From NCBI GenBank assembly GCA_026770025.1, contig JAMXDE010000014.1, positions 1,054,001-1,118,000 on the forward strand: a stretch of DNA of 64,000 nt. Direction: 5' to 3'. The DNA comes from Craspedostauros australis. Lineage: Eukaryota; Bacillariophyta; Bacillariophyceae; Mastogloiales; Achnanthaceae. The translations under genes and the position numbers were made by a program. Of the stretch, positions 44,267-54,521 are shown piece after piece (positions within the stretch are counted from its first letter, which is position 1; every line of letters starts with the position of its first letter). The notes below the pieces were generated by a model. That model saw nothing but the letters and a program-made list of their open reading frames with translations. It was not told where the DNA came from and ran no database searches.

Positions 44267-47200
44267 ATGGTGGAACGAACTCTGGAGGATCGCGCGACGA
44301 GCATCAAGGATCTGATCAAGCAGATCAACCAGCCGCAGGCTCTGTCCATGAACCTGGAGAATCTGGACAATGCTGGTGGTTTGACTGCTCTCCTTGCTCT
44401 GATCGGCGTCGACGCGGATGAAGGAATCAAGGCTGACACGGTGGCCGAGCGCCGCGCTCTCATGGGAAGCAACTCGCTGCCATCCTCGCCGCGCAAGACC
44501 TTCACGGAGCTCTTCATCGAAACCTTCGACGATGCCACTCTGCAGATCCTCATCGTCGCCGCCGTCGTGTCCCTGGTTATCGGCATCTACGACGACCCTG
44601 CCACGGGATACGTCGAAGGCCTGGCCATCCTCGCAGCCTGCCTCATCGTCTCCATCGTCACCGCTCTCAACGATTACCAGAAAGAATCCCAATTCCGCGA
44701 GCTCTCGGCTGCCAACGACGAAGTCGACGTCGTCGTCATCCGCGACAACAAGGCCCGCACCATCCCAGTTGCCGACATCGTGGTCGGCGATTTGGTGCAG
44801 CTGGAGGCCGGAGACGCCATCCCATGCGACGGTGTCCTCGTGCGCTACGATGGTCTCGAGGTCGACGAATCCGCCCTCACCGGTGAGCCAGAGGATATCG
44901 ATAAGGACGCAGACAACGACCCATTCGTCCTCAGTGGCTGCACCGCAATCGCCGGTTCCGCGACAATCGTGGCCACCGCCGTCGGAAAGGACTCCCAGTG
45001 GGGTGTCATCAAGAGCCATTTGGAGAAGGACCAGGAGCAGACTCCTCTCCAGGAGAAGCTCGATGATATGGCCATGAGCATTGGTAATGTCGGAATCGGC
45101 GCAGCAGCTGCCACCTTCATGGCCATGATGTTCATCAAAATCGTCGTCCAGCCGGACTACCTGCAGGATGTCTCCGTTTTCCACCATGCGTTGGATGCGT
45201 TCATCATCGGAGTCACCATCGTCGTCGTCGCCGTCCCGGAGGGTTTGCCGCTGGCAGTCACCATCTCCCTCGCCTTCTCCACCAAGAAGATGCTCGCCGA
45301 CCAGAACCTCATCCGTCACTTGGCAGCCTGCGAGACCATGGGAAATGCCACCAACGTGTGCTCTGACAAGACCGGAACTCTCACAGAAAACCGTATGACG
45401 GTCGTCCGCGGAATATTCTCCAACCACCTTGATGACGACTGCGCCAAGCCACTCTACCCGCACATCTCCAGCCATTCCATGACCATGCTCTTGGAATGCA
45501 TCGCCTGCTGCTCCACAGCTCGCGTCCTGCACCAGGACAACTCCAGCGAGTCCGGCGACGAAAGCGAGAACGGTGTACCAGTGGACCGGCGCCCCCAGCT
45601 CATCGGAAGCAAGACCGAGGCCGCCATGCTCCTCCTGGCTCAATCCACGTGGGGCAAGTTTGACGACACCGACAATCGTCGCGCCGCAGCAAGGTTCGGA
45701 AAGACCGGCGGCAGCCGCCTCTTCCCATTCTCCAGCGCTCGCAAGCGCATGACCGTCCTTGTGCACAAGGATGTCGTCCAGAACCAGAGTGGACGCATGA
45801 CCAAATCCAAGAAGGGCAACGAGTGGATCATGTACCACAAGGGAGCCGCCGAGATTATCCTGGACAACTGCGCGTTCTACATGGACACCGATGGATCCGA
45901 AAAGCCAATGACCGAGGAGAAACGCGATCACTTCAAGGACATCATCCAAGAATTCGCCACTGATGCCTTGCGTTGCGTCGCCCTTTGCCACCGCAATAGC
46001 ATCGAAAAGCTCATCCGCGATCCATCCAAGGCCACCCTTGCTGATTGCGAAAAGACTTTGGAGAAGAACATGTGCTTGGACGCCCTCGTTGGTATCGCCG
46101 ATCCCCTTCGTGAGGATGTCATCGACGCCGTCGCCACTTGCCAGAACGCCGGAATCTTCGTCCGCATGGTCACTGGAGACAACCTTGAAACTGCCCGCGC
46201 CATCGCTCGTCAAGCCGGTATTTTGGACGACAGTAAGTCTCGTCTCTGTCTGGTTCGCAAACGAATGAGTGATACGATACCATGCATACATGCCAGAATG
46301 TCAGGGTGATTTCTGCCGTTCCTTTGATGATTCGATTGAATTCTTCACTTTTTGGTATTGCTGGCTCTTGTCTCTCTGTCTCCACCAGACCACATCAGTA
46401 CTCGACACGTATTTCACATATCTTTCAAACTCTCTCATTTCATATTAAATTGAATGGCAATGGTACGGTATATGATATGGTACTATACGCGGAAACTAAA
46501 ACACAAACCCAAACTCGTCATGCTCTGAACTTGCATCCAACTGGTGTGTAGATGGAATCTGCATGACTGGGGAAGAATTCCGCAAGCTCACGCCAGCACA
46601 GCTCGACGAAGTTCTGCCACGCTTGCAGGTACTTGCCCGATCCAGTCCAGAGGATAAGCACATCCTTGTCCAGCGATTGAACGGTGGACTTATGCCACAG
46701 ACCAAGGAGCAGTGGGATGAGATCCATCCAGGGCATGACTACGAGAAGGAGAAGGATCTTCTCCTTCCAGGATACAAGGAGGAATGGAGCGAGAACCGCG
46801 GAGGTGTTGGCGAAGTTGTCGGTGTCACCGGTGACGGTACGAACGACGGCCCAGCCCTCAAGGCCGCCGACGTCGGTCTTTCCATGGGTCTCTCCGGAAC
46901 AGACGTTGCCAAGAATGCCTCCGACATCATCATCATGGATGATCGATTCTCTTCCATCGTCAAGGCCGTCTTGTGGGGTCGCTCCGTGTTTGACAACATC
47001 CGCAAATTCCTGCAGTTCCAGCTCACTGTGAACGTCGTTGCTTTGACGATCACCTTCCTCTCAGCCCTCGCTGGGTACAAGCCACCACTAAACGCAGTCA
47101 TGATGCTTTGGGTGAATCTGATCATGGACACCATGGGTGCCCTTGCTCTCGGAACGGAACCACCAACTCTGGAACTTCTGGACCGCCGACCATACCGCCG

Positions 47201-47762
47201 TGACGCCAGTTTGATCAGCCGCCCGATGTGGCGTAACATCTTCGTCCAGGCCACATACCAGCTCGCCCTGCTCGTCTTCCTCCTCGACAAAGGTCCAGTG
47301 ATGTACAATTGCGAGGACGGGTCCACCCACCATTTCACCATCATCTTCAACGCCTTTGTCTTCTGCCAGGTGTTCAACGAATTCAACGCCCGTGAAATTG
47401 GCGATCGATTCGACCCAATGGGATCCCTGAACCGTTCCCCGATGTTCCTCATGGTGATCTTCTTCACCGTCGTCGCACAGTGGGCGATCGTCGAGTTCGG
47501 AGGAGACTTCACGCAGACAACGCCTCTGTCTTGGGAAGAATGGAAGAGCACGATGGGATTCGGTGCCATCTCTTTGCCAATGGGATTCATCATGCGTCTG
47601 ATCCCTGTGACGGAAGATCCAAAGTCGTTCGCCGGAATTGGAGCACGAAGACGCTCCAAGAAGGACAACTCCTGGCTGCGATTCCTGGTCCTTGCGCTGC
47701 TCCCATTCATCATCATGATTGTGTACCAGCTGTACTGGGAGGTTGAGGAGCTCAAGCATTAG
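44267..47762 (+). CDS. P-type Ca2+-ATPase, P2B (PMCA/ACA-like)
   Basis: Exons 44267-46232 and 46552-47762 (donor GTAAGT, acceptor TAG) give 1058 aa. Start at MVERTLEDRATSIKDL; the upstream frame lacks an ATG. Motifs in order: N-terminal EGLAILAACLIVSIVTA helix, actuator SALTGEPEDIDKD, M4 VVAVPEGLPLAVTISLAFS, phosphorylation site CSDKTGTLTENRM (Asp367), hinge VTGDNLETARAIA, and GVTGDGTNDGPALKAADVGL. The C-terminal helices include FLQFQLTVNVVALTITFLSA and MMLWVNLIMDTMGALALGTE. The latter matches PMCA-type M6. The pump exports Ca2+ from the cytosol at the plasma membrane or an endomembrane. The C-terminal tail after the last helix is very short (YWEVEELKH), so no C-terminal calmodulin domain of the animal kind is present; an N-terminal regulatory segment is possible. 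Confidence 0.93.
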
Positions 47763-48528
47763 GTTCAGCATCTATCATCATTGACCGACATACCTAGAGT
47801 ACTCATAAGTATCGCACCAAACAAATTAGGAGCCGACATAGAATACTGATGTTCTCTACTCGTCTTACTCTCTCTCTCTTTAGTAGTGTCGTGGAGCTGA
47901 GAGCATGTCGATCGCTCTCTGGATGCATTCAAACCAACACTGACAAAGCACAGCAGCGGATTGTTCGTAAAATAATAATAATAATATAGTAGAATAATAG
48001 AATACGAGCTAATCGAGTGTTGGTAGAGTCAGCCATCGGTACTATTCTATGATCTACTCTGTTGGTACCAGTTGCGGATGGTGTACGTCGAAGGGTCGCA
48101 GTTGCGGTTGCGAAATCACCGATTTAGATTGCCGAATTGTGGACGTGTCATCGTGTCATCGTCAACCATCCAATCCCGTTTTCTGACGCTTCCGTATCAT
48201 TCCCGAGTTATTCAAGAATCACTCACGGGTATATGGGATTCCGAGTTGAGTCTTGGTTTCTTGACACGCGTGGTTATCGTGGCTAGTACATGGGTGTACA
48301 CAGATTCTACATACGTTTGAATCCGGTAATATCTGTACGAGGAAGCACGCCAGAACTTCTTTGTTCTTTCTGTTTCGGGCGTTTGGTTTCGGCCATTGCG
48401 AGGAAATCGCGCTTTTTTGCTCTGTTGCTTTGTGTTGTGTTTGTGTGTGTGTTTTTGTTGGAGAAACAACACTCAGAGCAACCGCGTCTGCGCCATGCAG
48501 TTTTGAAGAGGTCGTTTGAAGGTGGCCT

Positions 48529-48759
48529 TCATCCCAAAAACTGCACAACTCCAATTCCTTCATACAACATTCGCAACCCATCCTTTTGATCGACTTGACC
48601 TCTCTCTCCACCTCTGCTGTCTTCATCCTCGGCCTGATCCTCCTTGGTGTCTGTGCCATTGTTCCCTCCGAAGCCGTCGGCAGCGTTGTCCTTGTCATCA
48701 ACATCGACATCACCATCATCATCTTTGCGGTCGTCGTCATCAGCATCGTCGACTTTCAT
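48529..48759 (-). CDS. Possible small acidic protein (strand ambiguous)
   Basis: A 76-codon frame starting MKVDDADDDDRKDDDGDVDV and ending DQKDGLRMLYEG...QFLG. Because GAC/GAT read as GTC/ATC on the other strand, the same DNA on + gives a hydrophobic frame (48586-48828: STSAVFILGLILLGVCAIVP and VINIDITIIIFAVVVISIV). One strand may be coding, or neither. No homologue recognised; the acidic reading resembles tails of nuclear proteins. Confidence 0.25.
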   Translation of the reverse strand: MKVDDADDDDRKDDDGDVDVDDKDNAADGFGGNNGTDTKEDQAEDEDSRGGERGQVDQKDGLRMLYEGIGVVQFLG

Positions 48760-49270
48760 CGCAACGACTACTCTTTTGGCCCAAGATCACATCGACTCGC
48801 ACCACTGACACGATTTGCGCCTGCCTGAGCACCTTCACGGGCAACCTCTCGTCTCTGCGATCTCCACTCATTCACCCACAGGCATCTGCATCCACATTGC
48901 GCTCCACGAGCATTGCCATTAACCCGAGGTACCAATCGCACGACAGTACTCAACCTACGGCAACTAACCACAAGCACCGCATAACGACAGCATCCCCGTA
49001 CCATACAAAGTGGCCCGATCAAAAGAGCGCGAGAAGTATTGTCCGGAAGTCCTGGGAAGTCCGAACGATTGCCCATCCCGGAAGCTGACGACCACACACA
49101 AGCAGGGAACTGACGAGCCGACCATACTCGTACACATCCACCTGGAGTCCTTTGAGCGCGTGCATCTCATACTCACAACGAACCGACCCAGGCAGCAAAG
49201 CAATCAACTCCCAATCATCCATCAGCCACTTCGACTCAAGACGCGACGTCAGACAGTGGATAGCACAGGC

Positions 49271-49326
49271 AACATACAGCAGGCAACATACAACAGACAA
49301 CATACAGCAGGCAACATACAGCAGGC
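49271..49326 (+). repeat. 14-bp tandem repeat in the HMA-gene leader
   Basis: Four copies of AACATACAGCAGGC (one variant AACATACAACAGAC), ending about 70 bp before the ATG at 49399. The period is not a multiple of three, consistent with a non-coding leader. Confidence 0.85.
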
Positions 49327-49398
49327 AACAGGAAGCGGTAGACAACCAACGATTGCAGGCGCAACAGCAGCAGCAGCAGCAACGACAACGACAACAAA

Positions 49399-51986
49399 AT
49401 GTCACGAAGAAGAGGAGAGTTCGAGCACCGGACGTCGATCTTCGAGGGCGCCTTCCGCGCATGGTCTCACCTCGGTGGCCTCGAACCAAACGCGTTGGAA
49501 AGCAGACCAGTCTCCGATCTCGACCCTCTCAACAACCCCATCGAGGATGACCAGCGTCTGCGGTCGCAGAGGAGGGGCAACAGCGCAGCCAGCCAGAACC
49601 CCGACGGCACCAACCGGAGGCAGTACCCGTACGAACCCCTGCCACGATCTGGCCTGGCCCATCCCTACGTGCAGGCCATCCTCAGCCCTTGGTTGGGACC
49701 GGACGCAGACAACGACGCCATCCAGCTGGGACTCACCACGCTGCGCACCTGGTGGCAGCATCGTCGCAAGGGCGAGAGCGGATCCGCCATCGCAGCTCTG
49801 GGGACCGAAAAGATGAAGGGAGTTGTGGAGGGATACACCCGTCACTTTTTCACTCTAGCACACTGTCTCATCATGAACGACAAGGAGCAGCCACCTCGCA
49901 CGTTGCACACCAAAATGAAGGAGCTGGAGAAGGCGAGGAACAAGCGCAACAAGAAGCGTTCCAGAGACGACGAAGCCGGCAAGATGCACGAGATGGCCAT
50001 GAATGCTGGATTGGCGGGTGGTGTCGGTCTCAACGGCGCCATAGGCGGTTCCGGACCCACCACTTCGGCATTGAACGCAGACCTCACAGATTCCAACCTG
50101 TCTCCGCTCGAACGCCTGCATGCGGCGCAACGTCGTCAACTCGCCGAGAGCGGGGGCGTCCACTCCGCCATGGGCAACGGCCCAAACAACGGCAACAACG
50201 GCAACACCAACAACATGAACGGAAACATCAACGTCAACAACGGCATGCCCGATCCCAACATGCCGCTCATCCACATCAAGCAGAAATGTGTGCCAGGCAA
50301 GGTGGACCTGCCTGCCATTTCCAACGCTGTCAACCATCACGCCCTTCAGCTGGCTCATCGCGGAACCGGAGGCGGCTCGTCAGGAGCCAACCCCAACGCC
50401 GTCACATCGTCATCCATCACAGGAGCTTCGGCCGCCCAGTACGGAGATCCCAACACATTCCCCATCGTGTACATCGCCAACAACGGCGACATCCTGCTTT
50501 CCATGATGGTGGATGGCATCACGTGCGCGCATTGCGTCAAAATTGTCGAGACGGTCCTCAAGGGTTGCAACGGGAACAAATCACCCATCGATGGATTGCT
50601 GGATGCCGCCGCTGACCGCGACTTGAACAGCGTCCTCATCAAGATCGACCGCACCAGCAGCGCCAAAAGAATTGCATTCGAATCTGCGCGCAACCTCGCC
50701 ATGGTTGGATACACAGCAAAGGCGAAGGATGTCAACGTGACGACACAAGACACCAACGGCAAGAAGTCCACCATAGAGACCAGCGTTCTCCACAACGCAA
50801 TGGAGATGGCAGGGAGACACGATCCGAGATCCATCTTCAATTGGTCGCTTCCTTGCACGTGCCCTGACAATGGTGTGCTCAGAGAAGATTGCCAACGGTG
50901 AGTTTAACATTGGGATGCACTCCATCTTTCTTGCTTTCATTCGATGTTGTCCAATTGTGCTAATATACTCAATGCAAGATCACTCATGTTCTCTCTCTCT
51001 CTCTGTCTCCGTTTCTTTCTTCCGGAAATGCCACACACGACGCGCACGCATGTACATCCATGCGCACCAGGCATTCACAAATGGGCAGTGTCATATTCGA
51101 GGCATTCAACAATCGGGGTCAGATTATTTCGCAGTTCATCCACAGCGGCAAGCTCCCGGATGTCGGCAGCAGCGGCAGCAATGCCATGAACAACATGAAT
51201 GGGAACGGCAATCAGGGCATGTCTACCGGCAACAACAGCATGGGCGCACAGCAAATGCAGGCGCAGATGGCGAATCAGCAAATGAACCCGCAAGATCAGC
51301 AGCACCAGCAGGTGCTCAATGGCTCTTTCATGGGGCAGGGAGGCAACGGCGGGAACAATGGCATGCATCCTCCCCAAGGCATGCGTCAGGACAACATGGA
51401 CTTTTACGGCAACGGGAACATGGGGCATGGCAACAACAGCAACGGAAACGGAAACGCGCAGGTTCCATCTTCAGTCGGCGGAGGCATGCCAAACAACCAT
51501 GGCATGAATCATGGCAACGGCCACCAGAACGGATCCAGTATGGGACAGATGCCAATGCGCGCAAGCATGGCTCAGCGCGCGTCCATAATATCATTTGGCG
51601 GCAATGGCCTGCGCAACATGTCCTTCGTATCAGAAGCAGCCTCCTTCGGTCGGGCAATGTCCGGACTTTCCGCATTGTCCATCGACTGGGAGAACATGGA
51701 AGACTTCGACGTCAACCTCGATCACAGCTCGCACATCAACAACGACAACCCAGCGAGCGATCGATTCGCAGCCGATAACCACAATAATGGAGGCCTTCCG
51801 GATACGGTCGGTGTTACCGTCACTGGCGGTCCAGCAGGCAATGGAGCCGACGGAACTGCCGGGGCCCCAAGCAGCAACATGGGCGGTGGCATGGGTGGTC
51901 GCGGCGGACGACGATCCAGCATCCGGCGATCGTTCATGGGCGGCAACAGCGGTGGCCAAGATGCGCACGTGTCATTCAGAGTTTAA
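49399..51986 (+). CDS. Asn/Met-rich protein with one heavy-metal-associated (HMA) domain
   Basis: Exons 49399-50897 and 51071-51986 (donor GTGAGT, acceptor CAG, 173-bp intron) give 804 aa. The N-terminal region (RSGLAHPYVQAILSPWLGPD, LGLTTLRTWWQHRRKGES) looks folded but is not recognised. A Lys-rich stretch and an Asn/Gly-rich linker follow. At about 365-445 lies a ferredoxin-like HMA module: ILLSMMVDGITCAHCVKIVE with Cys376 and Cys379, then KIDRTSSAKRIAFESARNLA and MVGYTAKA. The C-terminal half is Asn/Gly/Met/Gln-rich with many short MGNGN/QMQAQM steps. It ends in RASIISFGGNGLRNMSFVSE and SGLSALSIDWENMEDFDVNL, a conserved-looking block, followed by an RGGRRSSIRRSF basic Ser-rich tail. Cu(I)-type metal binding is inferred from the Cys-x-x-Cys loop. 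There are no membrane segments, so it is not a pump. Confidence 0.78.
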
Positions 51987-52657
51987 ACGGACGAAGGAAC
52001 AAATGAAGAAACAAAGAAACGAATGATGGCATGACGCTTGGAACATGACTGGCGGGGGTTATGCAAGTCTCCACAATGTATTCATGTCGATGTTGATACC
52101 GGTGAACGGGATGCGCGAGCGGGTGGGTGCAGGCAAGCCGTGATCAGGGACAACAGCAGCAATGACAACAATGAGTCGTAACGTTGGATGCCAGCAACCG
52201 CACAACATTATGCCCGTCGTAGTGCATTCCCTAAGGCGAAAGCCCTATTACATAACAGCAAATGAAAGATAAAGTGATCTGTCATGGTCTCTGCAAATTC
52301 TACCACCATACGAGAATTGGAGTGTGGTGTAGCTCGTAGCAGTCGGAATCGAATCCTCCAACGTCAATCAAGTTGCACAGGTACGCGTACGACCACGAGT
52401 AGATCCACAAGATCAATCGGCAGAAAGAGTTTGGACATGAAACGACTGTAGACCATGTAGAGTGGAGCACTCGCACTCTTGCAGTAAGTCCGAGGAGAGA
52501 GTAATGCCATCGTGATTGAATACTCCGTGTCGCACAAGGACTTGCAAAATAGACGAGTGGGAGTGCGGTTGGTATGCTTCCGATTACTCTGCTGTTGTTA
52601 CTATTGCCACTGTTGATGTTGCTCTTCGCCTCACAGGCACGATCTATGTTCGTACTC
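51987..52657. other. Convergent intergenic spacer
   Basis: Spacer between the HMA-protein gene (+) and the AGFG-like gene (-). No supported gene. Confidence 0.5.
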
Positions 52658-54521
52658 CTAGTTCCTCTTGTTTCCATTCATTGGATTCATGGCGAGCGAA
52701 CCAAATCCATTGCTGCCGGCGGCGCTCCCACCCATGGGCTGCTGCTGCGTTTGGAATCCATTCATCATGGCCATCATGGAAGCAGCGTTGCCCATGCCAA
52801 AATCGTGAGACTGGTTCTTCTGCTGCTGTGGCTGTGGCGGTGGTTGCATGAAACTGCCCATACCAGATCCATTCATTGGGAAGTTCATTGGTTGTCCGGT
52901 ACCACCGCCACCGCCACTACCTTGCTGCATCATCATCATCATGTTTCTCTGCTGCTGCTGCTGCTGTTGTTGCTGCATCATCATTGGATTTTGCATCATG
53001 TTCTGCATCATGGATTGCATCATCTGTTGCTGTTGCGCCTGTTGCATTTGCATCGGGTTTTGCATTGCTGCCCCGTTGTTGTTCTGCATGCCAAATGGAT
53101 CAATGTTGATCTGTTGGGCGTTCTGTTTGTTCGCAGCGCCCAGATTGTTCATCATCGAGATGGCACTGGAGTGGGTATTCATGCCCATGTTCCTCATGAC
53201 CGACTTCTTTGCAGCCATGGTGTCAGCGTTGCTATGCATTGCTGCGCTGGCTGCCAGAGTCGGTGCCGGTGCTGGCCCAGTCGCAGCCATACCGCTAAAG
53301 TCCGCAAAAGGATCCGAGTTCGCCATTGGCACGGGTGTTGGTATTGGTACCGGTGCGGGAGCTGCGACTGGCATAGGCGCTGGTGCAGGCATCGGTGCGG
53401 TTGCAGCTGGCATACCACCACCCATGAAGGCAAATCCAGACGAAGGGTTGGCCGCAGATGCAGGTGCCGCTCTGGCAGCAAAGCCCGAAAATGGATCATC
53501 CGCAGCTGCGATAGGTGGAGCAGAGGCTGGTGCAGGAGCAGAGAAATCCAGCAGATCTGCAACTGGCACAGGTGGTGCTGGGGCCGGGACTGGAGCACTC
53601 CAGGTTGCGGGCGCGGGTGCACGCGCGGCAGGCGCTGACGGAGGTGCGCGCATGGTTCTTTGCTGAGCACCAAACGCTGCAGCTGGTGCCGGCGCAGATC
53701 TCACCTGCTGTTGCATCTGTCGTGGCTGCCTTGCTGGTGCTGGCGATGCTGCACCCGCTCCCTCATCTTCACCGTAATAAGACTTCCTTTCGTAAGTAGT
53801 CTCGATGAATCGTTTGAAGAGATTGATGTCATCACCTTCGCGAGGACGTCCACCGGATCCGACAGGAGGCGCGTTCTTCAACCAAGTTCGCCTGGCGTAC
53901 TCGTTGCCCTTCCTCATCAGCTCATCCGCCTCCGCGTCGCTCCAGCTGGACATGGTGAGGGACTTGCATCGGTGACTGATGGCCTGGTGGGATGACTTGC
54001 AGTAGTTGCACACGAATGTGTGGTATTTCTGCGCACGTGTTGGATAGAACAGAATATGTAATATTAGCAGATGCGTTCATTTCACATGAAAGTCGAGCAT
54101 CGCACCGCGTTGTAACGTATAGCGTCGCATCCCAACGCCACGCATTCCATCGTAGAGTCATGCATTCCATCGTGTTCCATCATGTGGCAGGAGTATCGGT
54201 TGTCACGCCACGCAATTTGATCAAGTTTCATAGAATAGTTGCGATTCAAGAAGAACGAGAGGAGGCGGAAAGGAGAAGTGAAGGGAGAGGATGAGACAAT
54301 GGACATCAGCTTGCCTCGCGGATGAATAGATAGGCACTCTCCAGATAGATCGATGGGTGACGGAATGAACGTTCCGCACGCACGTATGCCTGTCATATCA
54401 TACTTACGATGCAAATGGTCGAAAAGCCAAACTTCTTGTACGTTCCGCAGTTGGGACATGCGCAGTTGGCTGGAAGCCTCGCGAGCTTTCTGATCTTCTG
54501 TTCGGCAGCATTCAACGACAT
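52658..54521 (-). CDS. AGFG/HRB-like ArfGAP zinc-finger protein with DPF motifs
   Basis: Exons 54521-54408 and 54028-52658 (phase 0, donor GTAAGT, acceptor CAG) give 494 aa. Exon 1 ends in the first zinc pair CACPNCGTYKKFGFSTICI; exon 2 supplies KYHTFVCNYCKSSHQAISHR, then CKSLTMSSWSDAEADELMRK and GNEYARRTWL. Layout and the ending match the ArfGAP finger of AGFG1/HRB endocytic adaptors. The Arg that inserts into the Arf active site (Arg in CSG-xx-R) is Gln here (SSHQAI), so GAP activity may be absent, whereas the later HR is kept. The rest is Pro/Ala-rich and then Met/Gln-rich with three DPF motifs (DDPFSGF, SDPFADF, IDPFGM) typical of AP-2/clathrin adaptor binding. A vesicle-coat role is inferred. 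Confidence 0.82.

Larger units (their letters stand above)
47763..49398. other. Tandem intergenic spacer with AT-rich and repeat tracts
   Basis: 1.6-kb spacer between the Ca2+-ATPase and the HMA-protein gene. It has an (AAT)n run at about 47970-47985, GAGTACTC at 47797-47804, and a 14-bp tandem repeat at 49271-49326. A possible small gene at 48529-48828 is listed separately. Confidence 0.5.

Noticed and set aside
44153-46291. 712-codon open frame opposite the Ca2+-ATPase
   Set aside because: Mirror of a highly biased coding exon; no conserved motif, and it runs past the sense intron donor.
49260-49330. CRISPR-like direct repeats
   Set aside because: Units are 14 bp, head to tail without spacers; a simple minisatellite in a eukaryotic leader.
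52848-53666. 272-codon plus frame rich in Cys, Ile and Ala
   Set aside because: Antisense of the Met/Gln- and Ala/Pro-rich AGFG-like exon.
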